A stretch of DNA of 64,000 nucleotides from Azolla caroliniana. Taxonomy: Eukaryota; Polypodiophyta. The notes beneath the pieces were generated by a model. That model was not told where the DNA came from. It saw only the letters and a list, made by a program, of their open reading frames with translations, and did no database searches. Location of the stretch: assembly GCA_043228905.1 (NCBI GenBank), contig JBHGNT010000016.1, positions 18,724,001 through 18,788,000 on the forward strand. The letters run 5' to 3'. Of the stretch, positions 1-11,057 are shown one piece after another. The first letter of the stretch is position 1, and every line of letters begins with the position of its first letter. Position numbers and translations under genes: made by a program.

Positions 1-289
1 AAGAGTCTAAAGAAGGGGAGGATTACTTTTAATCCTCGGGATTGAGACAACCCATGAGGCCAAGTGTGAACATGGCTGGGGGCCTTGAGAATTACTATAA
101 ATAAGAGGCCTAGCTACCCTCATTTCATCATGCATTGACTACGTCGAGACTCTGTCCGTGAGTGGAACGACTCTTGTAGCAAGCGCGCTATCATCCAGGT
201 ACGACTCGACGCCAAGGCGGTGGTATGGGACGCCGATCGAGGCTCGAGTCCGTCTCGATCCCTTCGCTCGGGGGTGGTCGGGTGGATCG
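1..289 (+). mobile_element. gypsy-1 LTR, plus orientation, truncated both sides
   Basis: By eye the same sequence as 5506-5794, the middle of the complete gypsy-1 LTR at 5423-5887. It contains the element's TATA-like box (TATAAATA near 95). The start is cut by the window edge. At 289 it jumps directly into minus-strand reverse transcriptase sequence, so the U5 end is deleted. Confidence 0.9.
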
Positions 290-1590
290 CAAAAACCCCA
301 CAAAACCAAGGAATGATCGAACTTCTCGAATATTCCGAAGAGTGGGCCAAAGCTTGATTTTCTCAATGCGAGAAGGATCAATTTCAACTCCTCGTTCGGT
401 TATGAGATGTCCTAGATAAGTAATTGATTTCTTGAAGAACTCACATTTTGAGATCTTCGCATAAAACTGTTTGTCACGCAATGTTTGTAAAACAAAGCGG
501 ACATGTCTAGCATGTTCTTGTAATGTACGGCTATATACTAAAATATCATCCAAGAAAATAACGACAAATTTTCCAAGTTGTTCTCGGAAAATGTCATTCA
601 TTTCTTGTTGAAAAGTAGCCGGAGCATTAGTCAAACCAAAAGGCATAACCAAAAACTCGTAATGGCCATCGCGCGTACGAAATGCCGTTTTAGGAACATC
701 GTCCTCACTTATTCGTATTTGATGGTAGCCAGTACGGAGATCAAGTTTCGTAAAATACCGAGCTCCCTGGAGACGGTCAATTAGATCGTCAGCCCGGGGC
801 AATGGATACGAATTCTTGATCGTCACTTTATTCAAGCGTCGGTAATTAATACACATACGCCATGTGCCCTCTTTCTTTTTAACCAAGAGAACTGGTGCAC
901 CCCATGGAGATTTACTATAACGTATATAACCCATTCGTAAATAGTCCTTGAGTTGCTTAGATACCTCATCTTCTTCGGATCGACTTAAGCGATACGGAGG
1001 TATACTTATTGGTGCAACACCAGGTACAATATCTATACGATGGTCTATATTACGTTTAGGAGGTAACCCATCAGGTAGTTCACTTGGAAAAACATCATGA
1101 AAATCATTTATGATTTCATCAGTTGTTGTTGTTCAAAATATGTTAATTGAATCGGGACATTATCGATATTGTAAACGTGAATGTCCGGATCAAGTACACA
1201 ATAAAATAACGTAGAACAAGACAACTCAGATATTGATGGACACGAGGAAACAATCGAGAGGGATTGTTTTTTTACACATTGAATAAAATGCGTACAATCG
1301 TTCAGTACAAAAGAAATGGAATGACGAACCCAATCAATAAATAAAGAAGAGTTTTTATTATAAAACCAGGGATAACCCAGTATTACATCGGTGGTACAAA
1401 GATTCATTACATGGAAGTCTACTTCCTCTATATAAGTATCAATAGACATTCCTAATGAATGAATCGCCCGTTGATGTATTGTACTCTTCCATCAGCCAAG
1501 TGCACCGTGTAGGTGTGATCACTTACGGTGGGTTGGATTCCCCATATCTGAACCAAACGATCATTCACAAAATTGTGTGAGCTTCCCGAA
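290..1590 (-). pseudogene. gypsy-1 copy 1: protease/RT fragment
   Basis: Minus-strand remnant of the pol gene, closely similar to 7011-8340. The retropepsin motif Asp-Ser-Gly-Ser-Ser lies near 1590, and the RT domain keeps the catalytic block [13 protein letters not shown]. The downstream RNase H and integrase parts are missing because of the 289/290 deletion junction. A frameshift near 1120-1140 separates the pre-RT part (1449-1108) from the RT part. Unlike the second copy, it has four rather than five adenines just upstream of the protease motif, so gag and protease would be in one frame here. Non-functional relic. Confidence 0.85.
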
Positions 1591-2660
1591 TCAAATAAAA
1601 TTGTACGGGAGATCCATTGATATACCCGTTTGCACGTAGTAAATCATTGGGACCCAATACATAGTGAGGGAAAGAACATTGACAATTACTTAAATGATGT
1701 GTATAGACCTGAAGGACATTAGGAATCTGACCTTTATGGTCTGCAGCTTTAGCTTTGTTGTCGTGCTCTTTCTGTTGGAGCTTTCGACATTGATCTTTTG
1801 TATGACCCTTCTTTTTGCAGAATACACAAAAGGATGTTGTCGCTTACAATCGCGATCCAGGAATTCGTTGGGTGTCTTGCGTTTCCAACAAATTGCAACT
1901 GCTTAGTCCGGGCGCTTCGTTGGGTTTGTTATGGTCCTTCTTCGAAGTGCGTTGATAGCGAAGAACTATTTCAACGGCCTCTTCGAAGGATTTTGGATCC
2001 TTATCGTGCACTATCCAGTGATAGTCCGAATTGGGGATGCCATTGAGAAACAAGCTATCAACCAATTGTCTCCTTCTAGACCCGATTTTTGGATTTGGGT
2101 TCTAGCATGGTGAACATAGTCTTCTAGCGAGGAAAATTTCCTGCTAGAGAGGTTCATTAAAGCTTGTGCTGCCTCGGTTCGAGAGGGAGGTTGCAGAAAT
2201 TGGCCCTTAAAAACCGTGACAAAATAGTCCAGGTATCGGGCAATTTCCCCATAGTACGGAGGCCACGCCACCAGGCGGCGGCCTTACCCCCGAGTTCTCG
2301 GCCGACATATGCAATCTTCGTACTATCTGGCGTGGGATAGAGCTCAAAATGAGACTCCCATCGTCCCAGCCATGTGCAGATTGCTTCTTCGGTTCTTTCC
2401 TTTTTGTCTCCCGTAAATGGCTTAACGACAAATGATGGTTCACCTTGTCGCTCATCAGGTCTATTAGTCTCACGTTGTAGACTAATGACACGTGCCTCAA
2501 GAGCACTCTGAGATTGCCGAAGTTCGGTCATCTGTTGAGCGGTGAAACTAAGGAATTGGGTTATTTGTGCCAAATACATCTCAGTGGACATTTGTCCAGG
2601 AGGATTCCCTTGAGTTCCTTCCGCTTGAGCGGATGACATCGGGTCGTTAATTTGAGCCAT
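1591..2660 (-). pseudogene. gypsy-1 copy 1: gag
   Basis: Start at 2660 (MAQINDP...). It aligns with the gag at 9392-8289, but the N-terminal 50 or so residues differ clearly (for example QMSTEMYLAQ against [10 protein letters not shown]), so the two bodies are distinct family members rather than a recent duplicate. At least two frameshifts break it, near 2230 and 1900-2050. Gag would form the virus-like particle core. The zinc-knuckle region (about 1700-1850) is out of frame. Confidence 0.8.
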
Positions 2661-3057
2661 TAAAGATTATTTCTGGAAAGAAATAGGATAAGGTCAGAGA
2701 TATAGTCATAACATCATGTCGTGATGTAAACATATCATGGGCGAGCATTAATCGATATCATTATCTCACGTCAATACCCCTCTAGACGTATGAGATGAGG
2801 TTCGAGATCAGGTTACTATGGTAACACAAAGGTGTTTTAAAAACCATGGGGGTGACAAATAAATGTCTTTCCCTGATCTTTATATCGATTTTTTCATGGT
2901 GGCTCCCGAGGCTCAACCATGTATGTTCGCGTCATGAATAGTTTATACACGAAAAAAAATGTTAACAATAAACTATGTTTCGGTGCCCACATAAGTGGTT
3001 TCGGCTCTTTAAGTCCTATTACGAGGACCCGAGGTGCACTTAGACCTTAAGTCTAAA
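2661..3057 (-). other. gypsy-1 copy 1: untranslated leader, gag-proximal part
   Basis: Non-coding. Matches 9393-9795 in the same orientation, ending at the sequence gtctaaacat. The rest of the leader does not follow in the expected orientation. Confidence 0.75.
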
Positions 3058-4401
3058 CATGTGGTTTCGGAGTTATTACCTCGATTCGTTCGAAATGATA
3101 TGCGTTGGATTTGGTATCAGATTTTTGTACTAATGTTTCTTTGTTTTTCATTTGTCTTTTGATTGATGCTGATCGATCGTTGTGCGGTTGGCCTTGATCC
3201 AGACAACGATCAACAAAGAACTTCGGTAACTCTTTCCATAATTTTCTTTCTATTCTCTCTTCTCCCATCAAATCATGTGTTTAGTTTATATGTAATTTTT
3301 TTTCATTAAGTCAATGATGTTGTAGTGGTCTTTAATTGATTATCTAAAACGTTTACATATGTGCACGAGGTCAATACCTCGTTTGACATATTAATAATAT
3401 GTGATGAGTGTCGTATGCGTACGAGGTTAATACCTCAATTACGTATTACGTTCACGAACATATGTTACGTTTGCGTATGAGTTTAATACCTTGATTTGTT
3501 GTAAACGATATGCGATTTGGTCTCGTATGCGTAAGAGGTCAATACCTCCATTGCGTATTACGATGATCTCTTATTTGTGGATGTTTTCGTGTGCGAAAAG
3601 GTATATACCTCGATTACGTAATCTCGATCACATCATTTGTGGCTATTTTCTATAACGATATGTTGAATATAGGCATATGTGGTCACATATATACGTATTT
3701 GATCGTATATATGTGATAAGTAAAATATGTGTATATTCGTTATTACGTGATTATATCGAAAGTTGTCATGATCGGGGAAAAGGATGTTGGTGGCCGTCCT
3801 CACTTTTTGTGAGAGATGGCGTTGTCACCATCCTTTTTCAACATTTTTTTATTGTTGATAACCCCGTTGACGACCTCGATTTCGTTACGTAAAGAAACGC
3901 CAATAGCCAAAATGATGTTGAGTACGTAGGCTTGACCCACTTCAAGTGAGGTCGCTCCAATGACGCGCGTATCCAACATCCCTCCCTCGTTACATGGATA
4001 CGATGCCACCATGAGCTCGTTCTTACGAGAGGCATTCGTAATGACGTGACCATGTGATGGCCCACGTGAGCTACTACGAAACAAGGCTCATTTGGCTTCA
4101 CCATTAGGTTGCACTTTGGCGTATGCCATCGTAATTACGAGACTTGAGGTTAGGTAACGTACCAACATAGTTTTGGTAAATGAGGGCGAAATAAGGACCT
4201 TGACATATATGTTCTTTTAAAAAAACATATATGATCAATTGCCTCGCATATCTCTTACGCATCAAACATTAAACATTCGAGAAGACCAACTTACTTGGTT
4301 GGCTCAAGTGTTTAATGTATTTGTTCTCGAGGTCTCGAGTTCAAATATGACCAAGACCATACAACATCCTTGATACATATGACTATACCACATGTTTAGA
4401 C
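3058..4401 (+). repeat. gypsy-1 leader in inverted orientation, with primer-site remnant
   Basis: From about 3113 this block matches the reverse complement of 9787-11054. A degenerate primer-binding site (tggtatcaga) lies near 3113 and the gag-proximal end (tgtttagac) is at 4392-4401. It therefore reads as the 5' leader of a plus-strand gypsy-1 element, but no LTR precedes the primer site. Instead a leader fragment ending tttggtat abuts it. It contains a row of short inverted repeats listed separately. No coding capacity. Confidence 0.75.
3367..3612 (+). repeat. Row of 56-bp-spaced short dyads in the gypsy-1 leader
   Basis: GAGGTcaatACCTC starts at 3367, and equivalent units start at 3423, 3479 (imperfect) and 3535, exactly 56 bp apart. 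A fifth degenerate unit is near 3597. Each is a short inverted repeat that could fold as a stem of about five pairs. The same units occur in the other leader at about 10588, 10649, 10704 and 10760. Confidence 0.8.
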
Positions 4402-4501
4402 NNNNNNNNNNNNNNNNNNNNNNNNNNNNNNNNNNNNNNNNNNNNNNNNNNNNNNNNNNNNNNNNNNNNNNNNNNNNNNNNNNNNNNNNNNNNNNNNNNN
4501 N
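4402..4501. other. Assembly gap (100 N)
   Basis: Exactly 100 undetermined bases, the usual placeholder for a gap of unknown size. If the flanking plus-strand leader and plus-strand integrase belong to one element, gag, protease, RT and RNase H are hidden or lost here. Confidence 0.95.
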
Positions 4502-5166
4502 AATTTCGTTTTTACGGGTTACCGATGGATATCGTGAGTGACCGAGATCCAAAGTTTACTAGTGACTTCTGGACGCAAGTCTTTAAGAAGTTAGAAACTA
4601 CGTTGAGCATGAGCTCCACGGATCATCCTCAATCCGATGGACAGACAGAACGAGTAAATCAAATTATTGAGGACATGCTTCGAGCATACGTTGGTGCAAA
4701 ACCAACAAAATGGGAACGTTACCTCCCAATTTTGGAGTTTGCTTATAACAGCTCCAAGCATACGTCGACGGGATATAGTCCTTTTATGTTGATGTATGGA
4801 TTATAGCCACGAGCCCCGATTCATGTTAATATACATCATGATGAGTTGCGAAGTACGCAAAACTTTCTTCGGGATATGCAAGATATGTTGCATATTGCAC
4901 GGGATAATATAAAAACAGCTCAGGATAGAGCGCGTTTTTATGCCGATCATCATAGGCAACCTCGTGTATTCAGCCCTGGACAGAAGGTATTTTTACGTGT
5001 ACCTCACAATTCTAAGACATTGTCTACGGGTAAGTGCGCTAAGTTAGCCCCACGGTTTTGTGGACCTTTTACAGTCCTCAAACGCATTGGGTCATCAGCC
5101 TATCGTCTCGCTCTTCCCGATGGTGTCGGAATTCATCCAGTCTTTCATGTAAGTCGTCTAAAATAA
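4502..5166 (+). pseudogene. gypsy-1 integrase C-terminal part
   Basis: Plus-strand integrase catalytic core and C-terminus. The second catalytic Asp is in IVSDRDPKF and the Glu is in SDGQTERVN. A GPF-type module (FCGPFTVLKRIGSSAYRLALP region) and IHPVFHVSRLK follow. The first catalytic Asp lies in the other half of the gene, found on the minus strand at about 6000. In-frame stops at 4804-4806 (TAG) and 5164-5166 (TAA). The fragment begins at the gap, within a few bases of where the minus-strand copy of the same gene is cut (5888-5900). Confidence 0.85.
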
Positions 5167-5408
5167 CTTCTAGGTTCTGGCGACAATACAGTTACAACTG
5201 AAACTCTGGTTACTTCTGAAGATTTATCTTCTAAACCACATGTACCAGAAAGAATTCTCGATGTTAAAACAAAAAAATTACGTACTAAGGAAATCCGAGA
5301 ATTTAAAATAAAATGGATGGATAAATCAATCAAAGATGCCACATGGGAACGCGAAACGACACTAACAACTAACTTCCCTAACTTTCCATTGCAAGAGTGC
5401 AATGTTTT
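5167..5408 (+). pseudogene. gypsy-1 chromodomain-like tail
   Basis: After the stop at 5166 the same frame stays open and encodes PERILD..., FKIKWMD and ATWE, the hydrophobic and aromatic pattern of a chromodomain at the end of chromovirus integrases, which in relatives guides integration to marked chromatin. The match is weaker than the clear chromodomain at about 19880-20040, so this is a group-II-like or divergent version. Confidence 0.6.
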
Positions 5409-5422
5409 AAAGAGGGGGAGTA
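5409..5422 (+). other. Polypurine tract of gypsy-1
   Basis: Purine run aaagagggggag followed by ta, immediately before the LTR terminus TGTTACGG. This is the expected plus-strand priming site and fixes the LTR 5' edge. Confidence 0.85.
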
Positions 5423-5887
5423 TGTTACGGGCATGACCATATAATATCCCGTGGTGAGAATTGTCGTAGTATTCTATACACGTGGATAAGTGTGAGGGTT
5501 AAACAAAGAGTCTAAAGAAGGGGAGGATTACTTTTAATCCTCGGGATTGAGACAACCCATGAGGCCAAGTGTGAACATGGCTGGGGGCCTTGAGAATTAC
5601 TATAAATAAGAGGCCTAGCTACCCTCATTTCATCATGCATTGACTACGTCGAGACTCTGTCCGTGAGTGGAACGACTCTTGTAGCAAGCGCGCTATCATC
5701 CAGGTACGACTCGACGCCAAGGCGGTGGTATGGGACGCCGATCGAGGCTCGAGTCCGTCTCGATCCCTTCGCTCGGGGGTGGTCGGGTGGATCGGCACCC
5801 TTCTTTCTCTCTTTTCTCTCTATTCTTTCTAGATCTATCATTGATATATCCTTATTTTATGCTTACTTTAGTACCTAATCTCTAATA
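5423..5887 (+). mobile_element. gypsy-1 LTR, complete, plus orientation
   Basis: About 465 bp, starting TGTTACGG after a polypurine tract and ending ...CTCTAATA. TATA-like box near 5600. It is the same as the LTR at 11058-11522 but in the opposite orientation; a 216-bp stretch (5663-5878 against 11281-11066) is identical. On its right the sequence passes directly into minus-strand integrase, not into host flank. Confidence 0.92.
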
Positions 5888-8337
5888 ATTAACTCATCAA
5901 CGAATTGGTAAGCCAATTCAGGAGTTGTTACCGTGGTTTTAGTAGCAATAAATCTGGCCATTTTAGTCAGTCTGTCAACCACAACCCATATGGCATCATG
6001 ACCTTTTTGGGTGCGAGGAAGGCTAACAATAAAATCCATGGATATACTTTCCCACTTATTATTGGGAATGTCCAAGGGATGTAAAAGTCCTGCGGCTTTA
6101 AGTCGCTCGGCTTTGTTAACCTGACATTGGTGACATTTAGTCACATAGCTATGTATGTCAGGACGCATCTTAGGCCAATAAAATTGAGTGGAGATGAGAA
6201 CGAGTGTACGATGTATTCCAGGGTGCCCTGCTGAGGGTGCATCATGGCATTCAAAAAGAATTCTCTTTTTGACCTCAGGTAAATCTGGAACACAAACCTT
6301 CCCATTACGGTAGAGCAGACCGTTAGCAATGTGGAAGTATTCCTTCGAGGGTGTGGTGGTGTCTGTTCCAGACTCGACTCTTGCCCAGTATTTTGCAAAA
6401 TAATTGTCATCAGGATACTTTCCTCGAAGGTGATCATAAAGATCTGATGTTATTTCAGTGAAGCTAAGCATGTTAACTTCACGGATGCGACTTAGTGCAT
6501 CAGCGACAGTATTCATGGAACCTTTACGATATCGTATGGAAAAATCAAAGTTCTGGATGAGATCAGCCCATCGTGCCTTACGACCTTTCAGGTCTTGTTG
6601 GTCACAAAAATATTTCAAGGACTCGTGGTCCGTAGTTACCACAAAGCGATTTCCATAAAGATAATGGCGCCATGTTTTGAGCGCATGTATAACCGCAAAT
6701 AATTCCTTTTCTTGAACGGTATACCGACATTGAGCAGAATCAAGTTTCTTACTCTCGAATGCTATTGGTTTACCATCTTGATACAAGACAGCACCTATAG
6801 CATAATCGCTTGCGTCGGTTTCAACCTCAAAAGGTTTTGAAGGATCGGGTAAAAGAAGTGAAGGAGCCTTGCATACCAAGTCCTTGAGTTCCTTAAAGGC
6901 GAGGTCTAGTGTAGCATTCCACACAATAGGTTTTGTAGACTTACGCGTTTGACCTTTTAGAAGATCAGTAAACGGCGTCGTCAATTGTGAGTAATTACGA
7001 AGAGATTTTCGCAAAAATCCGACAAAACCAAGGAATGATCGAACTTCTCGAATATTCCGAAGAGTGGGCCAAAGCTTGATTTTCTCGATGCGAGAAGGAT
7101 CAATTTCAACTCCTCGTTCGGTTATGAGATGTCCAAGATAAGTAATTGATTTCTTGAAGAACTCACATTTTGAGATCTTCGCGTAAAATTGTTTGTCACG
7201 CAATATTTGTAAAACAAAGCGGACATGTCTAGCATGTTCTTGTAATGTACGGCTATAAACTAAAATATCATCTAAGAAGATAACGACAAATTTTCCAAGT
7301 TGTTCTCGGAAAATGTCATTCATTTCTTGTTGAAATGTAGCCGGAGCATTGGTCAAACCAAAAGGCATAACCAAAAACTCATAATGGCCGTAGCGCGTAC
7401 GAAATGCTGTTTTAGGAACATCGTCCTCACTTATTCGTATTTGATGGTAGCCAGTACGGAGATCAAGTTTCGTAAAATACCGTGCTCCCTGGAGACGGTC
7501 AATTAGATCGTCAGCCCGGGGCAATGGGTACGAATTCTTGATCGTCACTTTATTCAAGCGTCGGTAATTAATACACATACGCCATGTGCCCTCTTTCTTT
7601 TTAACCAAGAGAACTGGTGCACCCCATGGAGATTTACTATAACGTATATAACCCATTCGTAAATAGTCCTTAAGTTGCTTAGCTACCTCATCCTCTTCAG
7701 ATCGACTTAGGCGATACGGAGGTATACTAATGGGTGCAATGCCAGGTACAATATCTATACGATGGTCTATATTACGTTTAGGAGGTAAACCATCAGGTAG
7801 TTCACTCGGAAAAACATCACGAAAATCGTTTACGATTTCATCAAGTTGTTTTTGTTCAAAATATGTTAATTGACCCGAGACATTATCGATATTGTAAACG
7901 TGAATGTCCGGATCAAGTACACAATAAAATAACGTAGAACAAGACAACTCGGATATTGATGGACACGAGGAAACAATCGAGAGGGATTGTTTTGTTACAC
8001 ATTGAATAAAATGCGTACAATCGTTGAGTACAAAAGAAATGGAATGGCGAACCCAATCAATAAATAAAGAAGAGCTTTTATTATAAAACCAGGGATAACC
8101 CAGTATTACATCGGTGGTACTAAGATTCATTACATGGAAGTCTACTTCCTCTATATAGGTATCAATAGAAATTCCTAAAGAATGAATCGCCCCGTTGATG
8201 TGTTGTACTCTTCCATCAGCCAAGTGCACCGTGTAGGTGTGATCACTTACGGTGGGTTGGATTCCCCATATCTGTACCAAACAATCATTCACAAAATTGT
8301 GTGAGCTTCCCGAATCAAATAAAAATTGTACGGGAGA
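5888..8337 (-). pseudogene. gypsy-1 copy 2: pol (protease, RT, RNase H, integrase N-half)
   Basis: Long minus-strand frame (about 805 codons open from 8292). Order: retropepsin DSGSS (about 8320), RT with YRRLNKV and the catalytic FLDDILVYS, RNase H with [13 protein letters not shown], then the integrase HHCC zinc site (HP...CHQCQ) and the first catalytic Asp in SMDFIVSLP. It is cut at FVDEL, where the frame runs into the inverted LTR end, so the second Asp and the Glu are absent. An extra adenine upstream of the protease (five rather than the four in copy 1) plus an in-frame TGA at 8340-8338 puts pol out of frame with gag. Otherwise remarkably intact, suggesting a young copy. Confidence 0.92.
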
Positions 8338-9392
8338 TCAATTGATATACCCGTTTGCACGTAGTGTAAATCATTGGGACCCAATACATAATGAGGGAAA
8401 GAACATTCACAATTACTCAAATGATGTGTATAGACCTGAAGGACATTAGGAATCTGACCTTTATGGTCTGTAGCTTTAGGTTTGGCGTCGTGCTCTTTTC
8501 GTTGGAGCTTACGACATTGCTCTTTTGTATGACCCTTCTTTTTGCAGAATACGCAAAAAGGATGTTGTCGCTTATAATCGCGATCCATGAATTCGTTGGG
8601 TGTCTTGCGTTTCCCAGCGAATTGCGACTGCTTAGTCCCGGGCGCTTCGTTGGGTTTGTTATGGTCCTTCTTCGAAGTGCGTTGATAGCGAAGAACTATC
8701 TCAACGGCCTCTTCGAAGGATTTTGGATCCTTATCGTGCACTATCCAGTGATAGTCCGAATTGGGGATGCCATTGACAAAACAAGCTATTAACCAATTGT
8801 CCCCTTCTAGACCCGATTTTTGGATTTGGGTTCTAGCATGGTGGACATAGTCTTCTAGCGAGGAAAACTTCCTGCTAGAGAGGTTCATTAAAGCTTGTGC
8901 TGCCTCGGTTCGAGAGGGAGGTTGTAGAAATTGACCCTTGAAAACTGTGACAAAGTCTGTCCAGGTCTCGGGCAATCTCCCCAAAGTTCGGAGCCCACGC
9001 CACCAAGCGGCGGCCTTACCCCCTAGTTCTCGGCCGACATATGCAATCTTCGTACTATCTGGCGTGGGATAGAGCTCAAAATGAGACTCCCATCGGCCCA
9101 GCCACGTGCAGATTGCTTCTTCGGTTCTTTCCTTTTTATCTCCCGTAAATGGCTTTACGACAAATGATGGTTCACCCTGACGCTCATCAGGTCTATTAAT
9201 CTCATTTTGGAGACTAATGACTCGTGCCTCGAGAGCACTTTGAGATTGCCGAAATTCGGTCAACTGCTGCGCGGTTGAACTAAGGAAATGTTGTACTTGT
9301 AAAATATACGCCTCAATGGACATTGTCCCAGGAGGATTTCCTTGAGGTCTTTCCGCTTGAGCGGAGGGCATCGGGTCGTTATTCTGAGCCAT
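8289..9392 (-). CDS. gypsy-1 copy 2: gag
   Basis: Open minus-strand frame. I take the start at 9392 (MAQNNDP...), matching copy 1, rather than an upstream ATG at 9482 that lies in leader sequence. It encodes a capsid-like retrotransposon gag region ([24 protein letters not shown]) and one CCHC zinc knuckle ([14 protein letters not shown]) near the C-terminus. It overlaps pol because of the one-base insertion near 8325. Gag packages the element RNA in cytoplasmic particles. Confidence 0.88.
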   Translation of the reverse strand: MAQNNDPMPSAQAERPQGNPPGTMSIEAYILQVQHFLSSTAQQLTEFRQSQSALEARVISLQNEINRPDERQGEPSFVVKPFTGDKKERTEEAICTWLGRWESHFELYPTPDSTKIAYVGRELGGKAAAWWRGLRTLGRLPETWTDFVTVFKGQFLQPPSRTEAAQALMNLSSRKFSSLEDYVHHARTQIQKSGLEGDNWLIACFVNGIPNSDYHWIVHDKDPKSFEEAVEIVLRYQRTSKKDHNKPNEAPGTKQSQFAGKRKTPNEFMDRDYKRQHPFCVFCKKKGHTKEQCRKLQRKEHDAKPKATDHKGQIPNVLQVYTHHLSNCECSFPHYVLGPNDLHYVQTGISIDLPYNFYLIREAHTIL

Positions 9393-11042
9393 TGAATGAT
9401 TATTTCTGGCAAAGAAATAAGATAAGGTCAGACAAATAGTCATAACATCTTGTCGTGGTGTAAACATATCATGGGCAAACATTAATCGATATCATGATCT
9501 CACGTCAATACCCCTCTAGACGTATGAGATGAGGTTCAAGATCAGGTTACTATGGTAACACAGAGGTGTTTTAAAAACCATGGGGGTGACAAATGAATGC
9601 CTTTCCCTGATCTCTATATCGATTTTTTTCATGGCGGCTCCCCGAGGCTCAACCATGTATGTTCGCGTCATGAATAGTTTATACACGAAAAAAATGTTAA
9701 CAATAACTATGTTTCTGTGCCCACATATGTGGTTTCGGCTCTTTAAGTCCTATTACGAGGACCCCGAAGTGCACTTAGACCTAAAGTCTAAACATGTATT
9801 ATAGTCATATGTATCAACGATGTTGTATGGTGTTGGTCATATTTGAACTCGAGACCTCGAGGACAAATACATTAAACACTTGAGCCAACCAAGTAGATTG
9901 CGCGTCTTGAATGTTTAATGTTTGAGGCGTATTCGAGATATGCGAGGCATTTGCCCCTATATGTTTTTTTTAAAAGAAACATATAGGTCAAGTGGCCTTA
10001 TTTCTCCCTCATTTATTACCCACTATGGTTGTACGCTACCTAACCTCAAGCCTCGTAATTACGATGGCATATGCCAAAGTGTAACCTAATGGTCAAGCCG
10101 AATGAGCCCTTGTGTCTTCGTAGGCTCATGTGGCCCATCACATGGTCACGTCATTACGAATGCCACTCGTAAGAACGAGCTCATGGTGGCATCGTATCCA
10201 TGTAACGAGGGGAGATGTTGGATACGTGTGTCATTAGAGCGACCCTACTTGATGTGGATCAAGCCTGACGTATTCAACATCATTTTGGCTATACGAGGTT
10301 CGTTACGTAACGAAATATCAAAGTGACCAACGGGAATTTCAACAATAAAAATTGTTGATAAAAGGGATGGTGACAACGCCATTCTCACAAAAATGTGAGG
10401 ACGGCCACCAAAATCCTCTCCCCAATTAGGAAAACATTTGATATGAATCACGTAATCTAAAATATACACATATGTCAATATATCACATATATACGATCAG
10501 AGACGTATATAAGTGACCACATATGCGTATACTAAATGAATCATTTTTTTTATATAGCCAACAATGATGTATTCGGGATACGTAATCAAGGCATATACCT
10601 CTACGCACACGAAACATCCGAAAATAAGGTTAAGCGTAATTCGCAATTGAGGTATTGACCTCTTACGCATACCAAACCCAACGCATATCATTTCGAACGA
10701 ATCGAGGTATTGACCTCGTACGCGAACGTAACATATGTTCGTGAACGTAATACGCAATTGAGGTAGTAACCTCGTACGCATACGACACTCATCACATATG
10801 ATTTATATGTCAAACGATAACCAATTAAATACCACTTCAACATCATTGAATATATGAAAAAAAAACTACATATTAAGTATACACATGTATAGAAGGGAGA
10901 AGAAAAATTAGATAAAAAAAATTAAGGAAAATTTACCGAAGTTCTTTCGCTAATCCTTGTCTGCATGAAGGCGACCGCACAACGATCAATCGCCATCCCA
11001 CGCGAAGACAAAAAGAAAACCAAAAGAAACGTTAGTACATAT
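9393..11042 (-). other. gypsy-1 copy 2: 5' untranslated leader
   Basis: About 1.65 kb of non-coding leader between primer site and gag, with no ORF of interest. It includes short dyads GAGGT...ACCTC spaced 55-61 bp (about 10588, 10649, 10704, 10760). A hairpin-like leader row is present in both copies. Confidence 0.8.
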
Positions 11043-11054
11043 GCTCTGATACCA
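11043..11054 (-). other. Primer-binding site, initiator tRNA-Met type
   Basis: Reverse strand reads TGGTATCAGAGC, the standard complement to the 3' end of plant initiator tRNA-Met, a few bases inside the LTR. This shows the minus-strand element starts here. Confidence 0.93.
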
Positions 11055-11057
11055 ATT

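Noticed and set aside
3367-3612. Regular 56-bp spacing of short palindromic units resembling a CRISPR array
   Set aside because: Repeat core is only 14 bp, arms vary, the spacers are related to each other, and the context is a plant retrotransposon leader.
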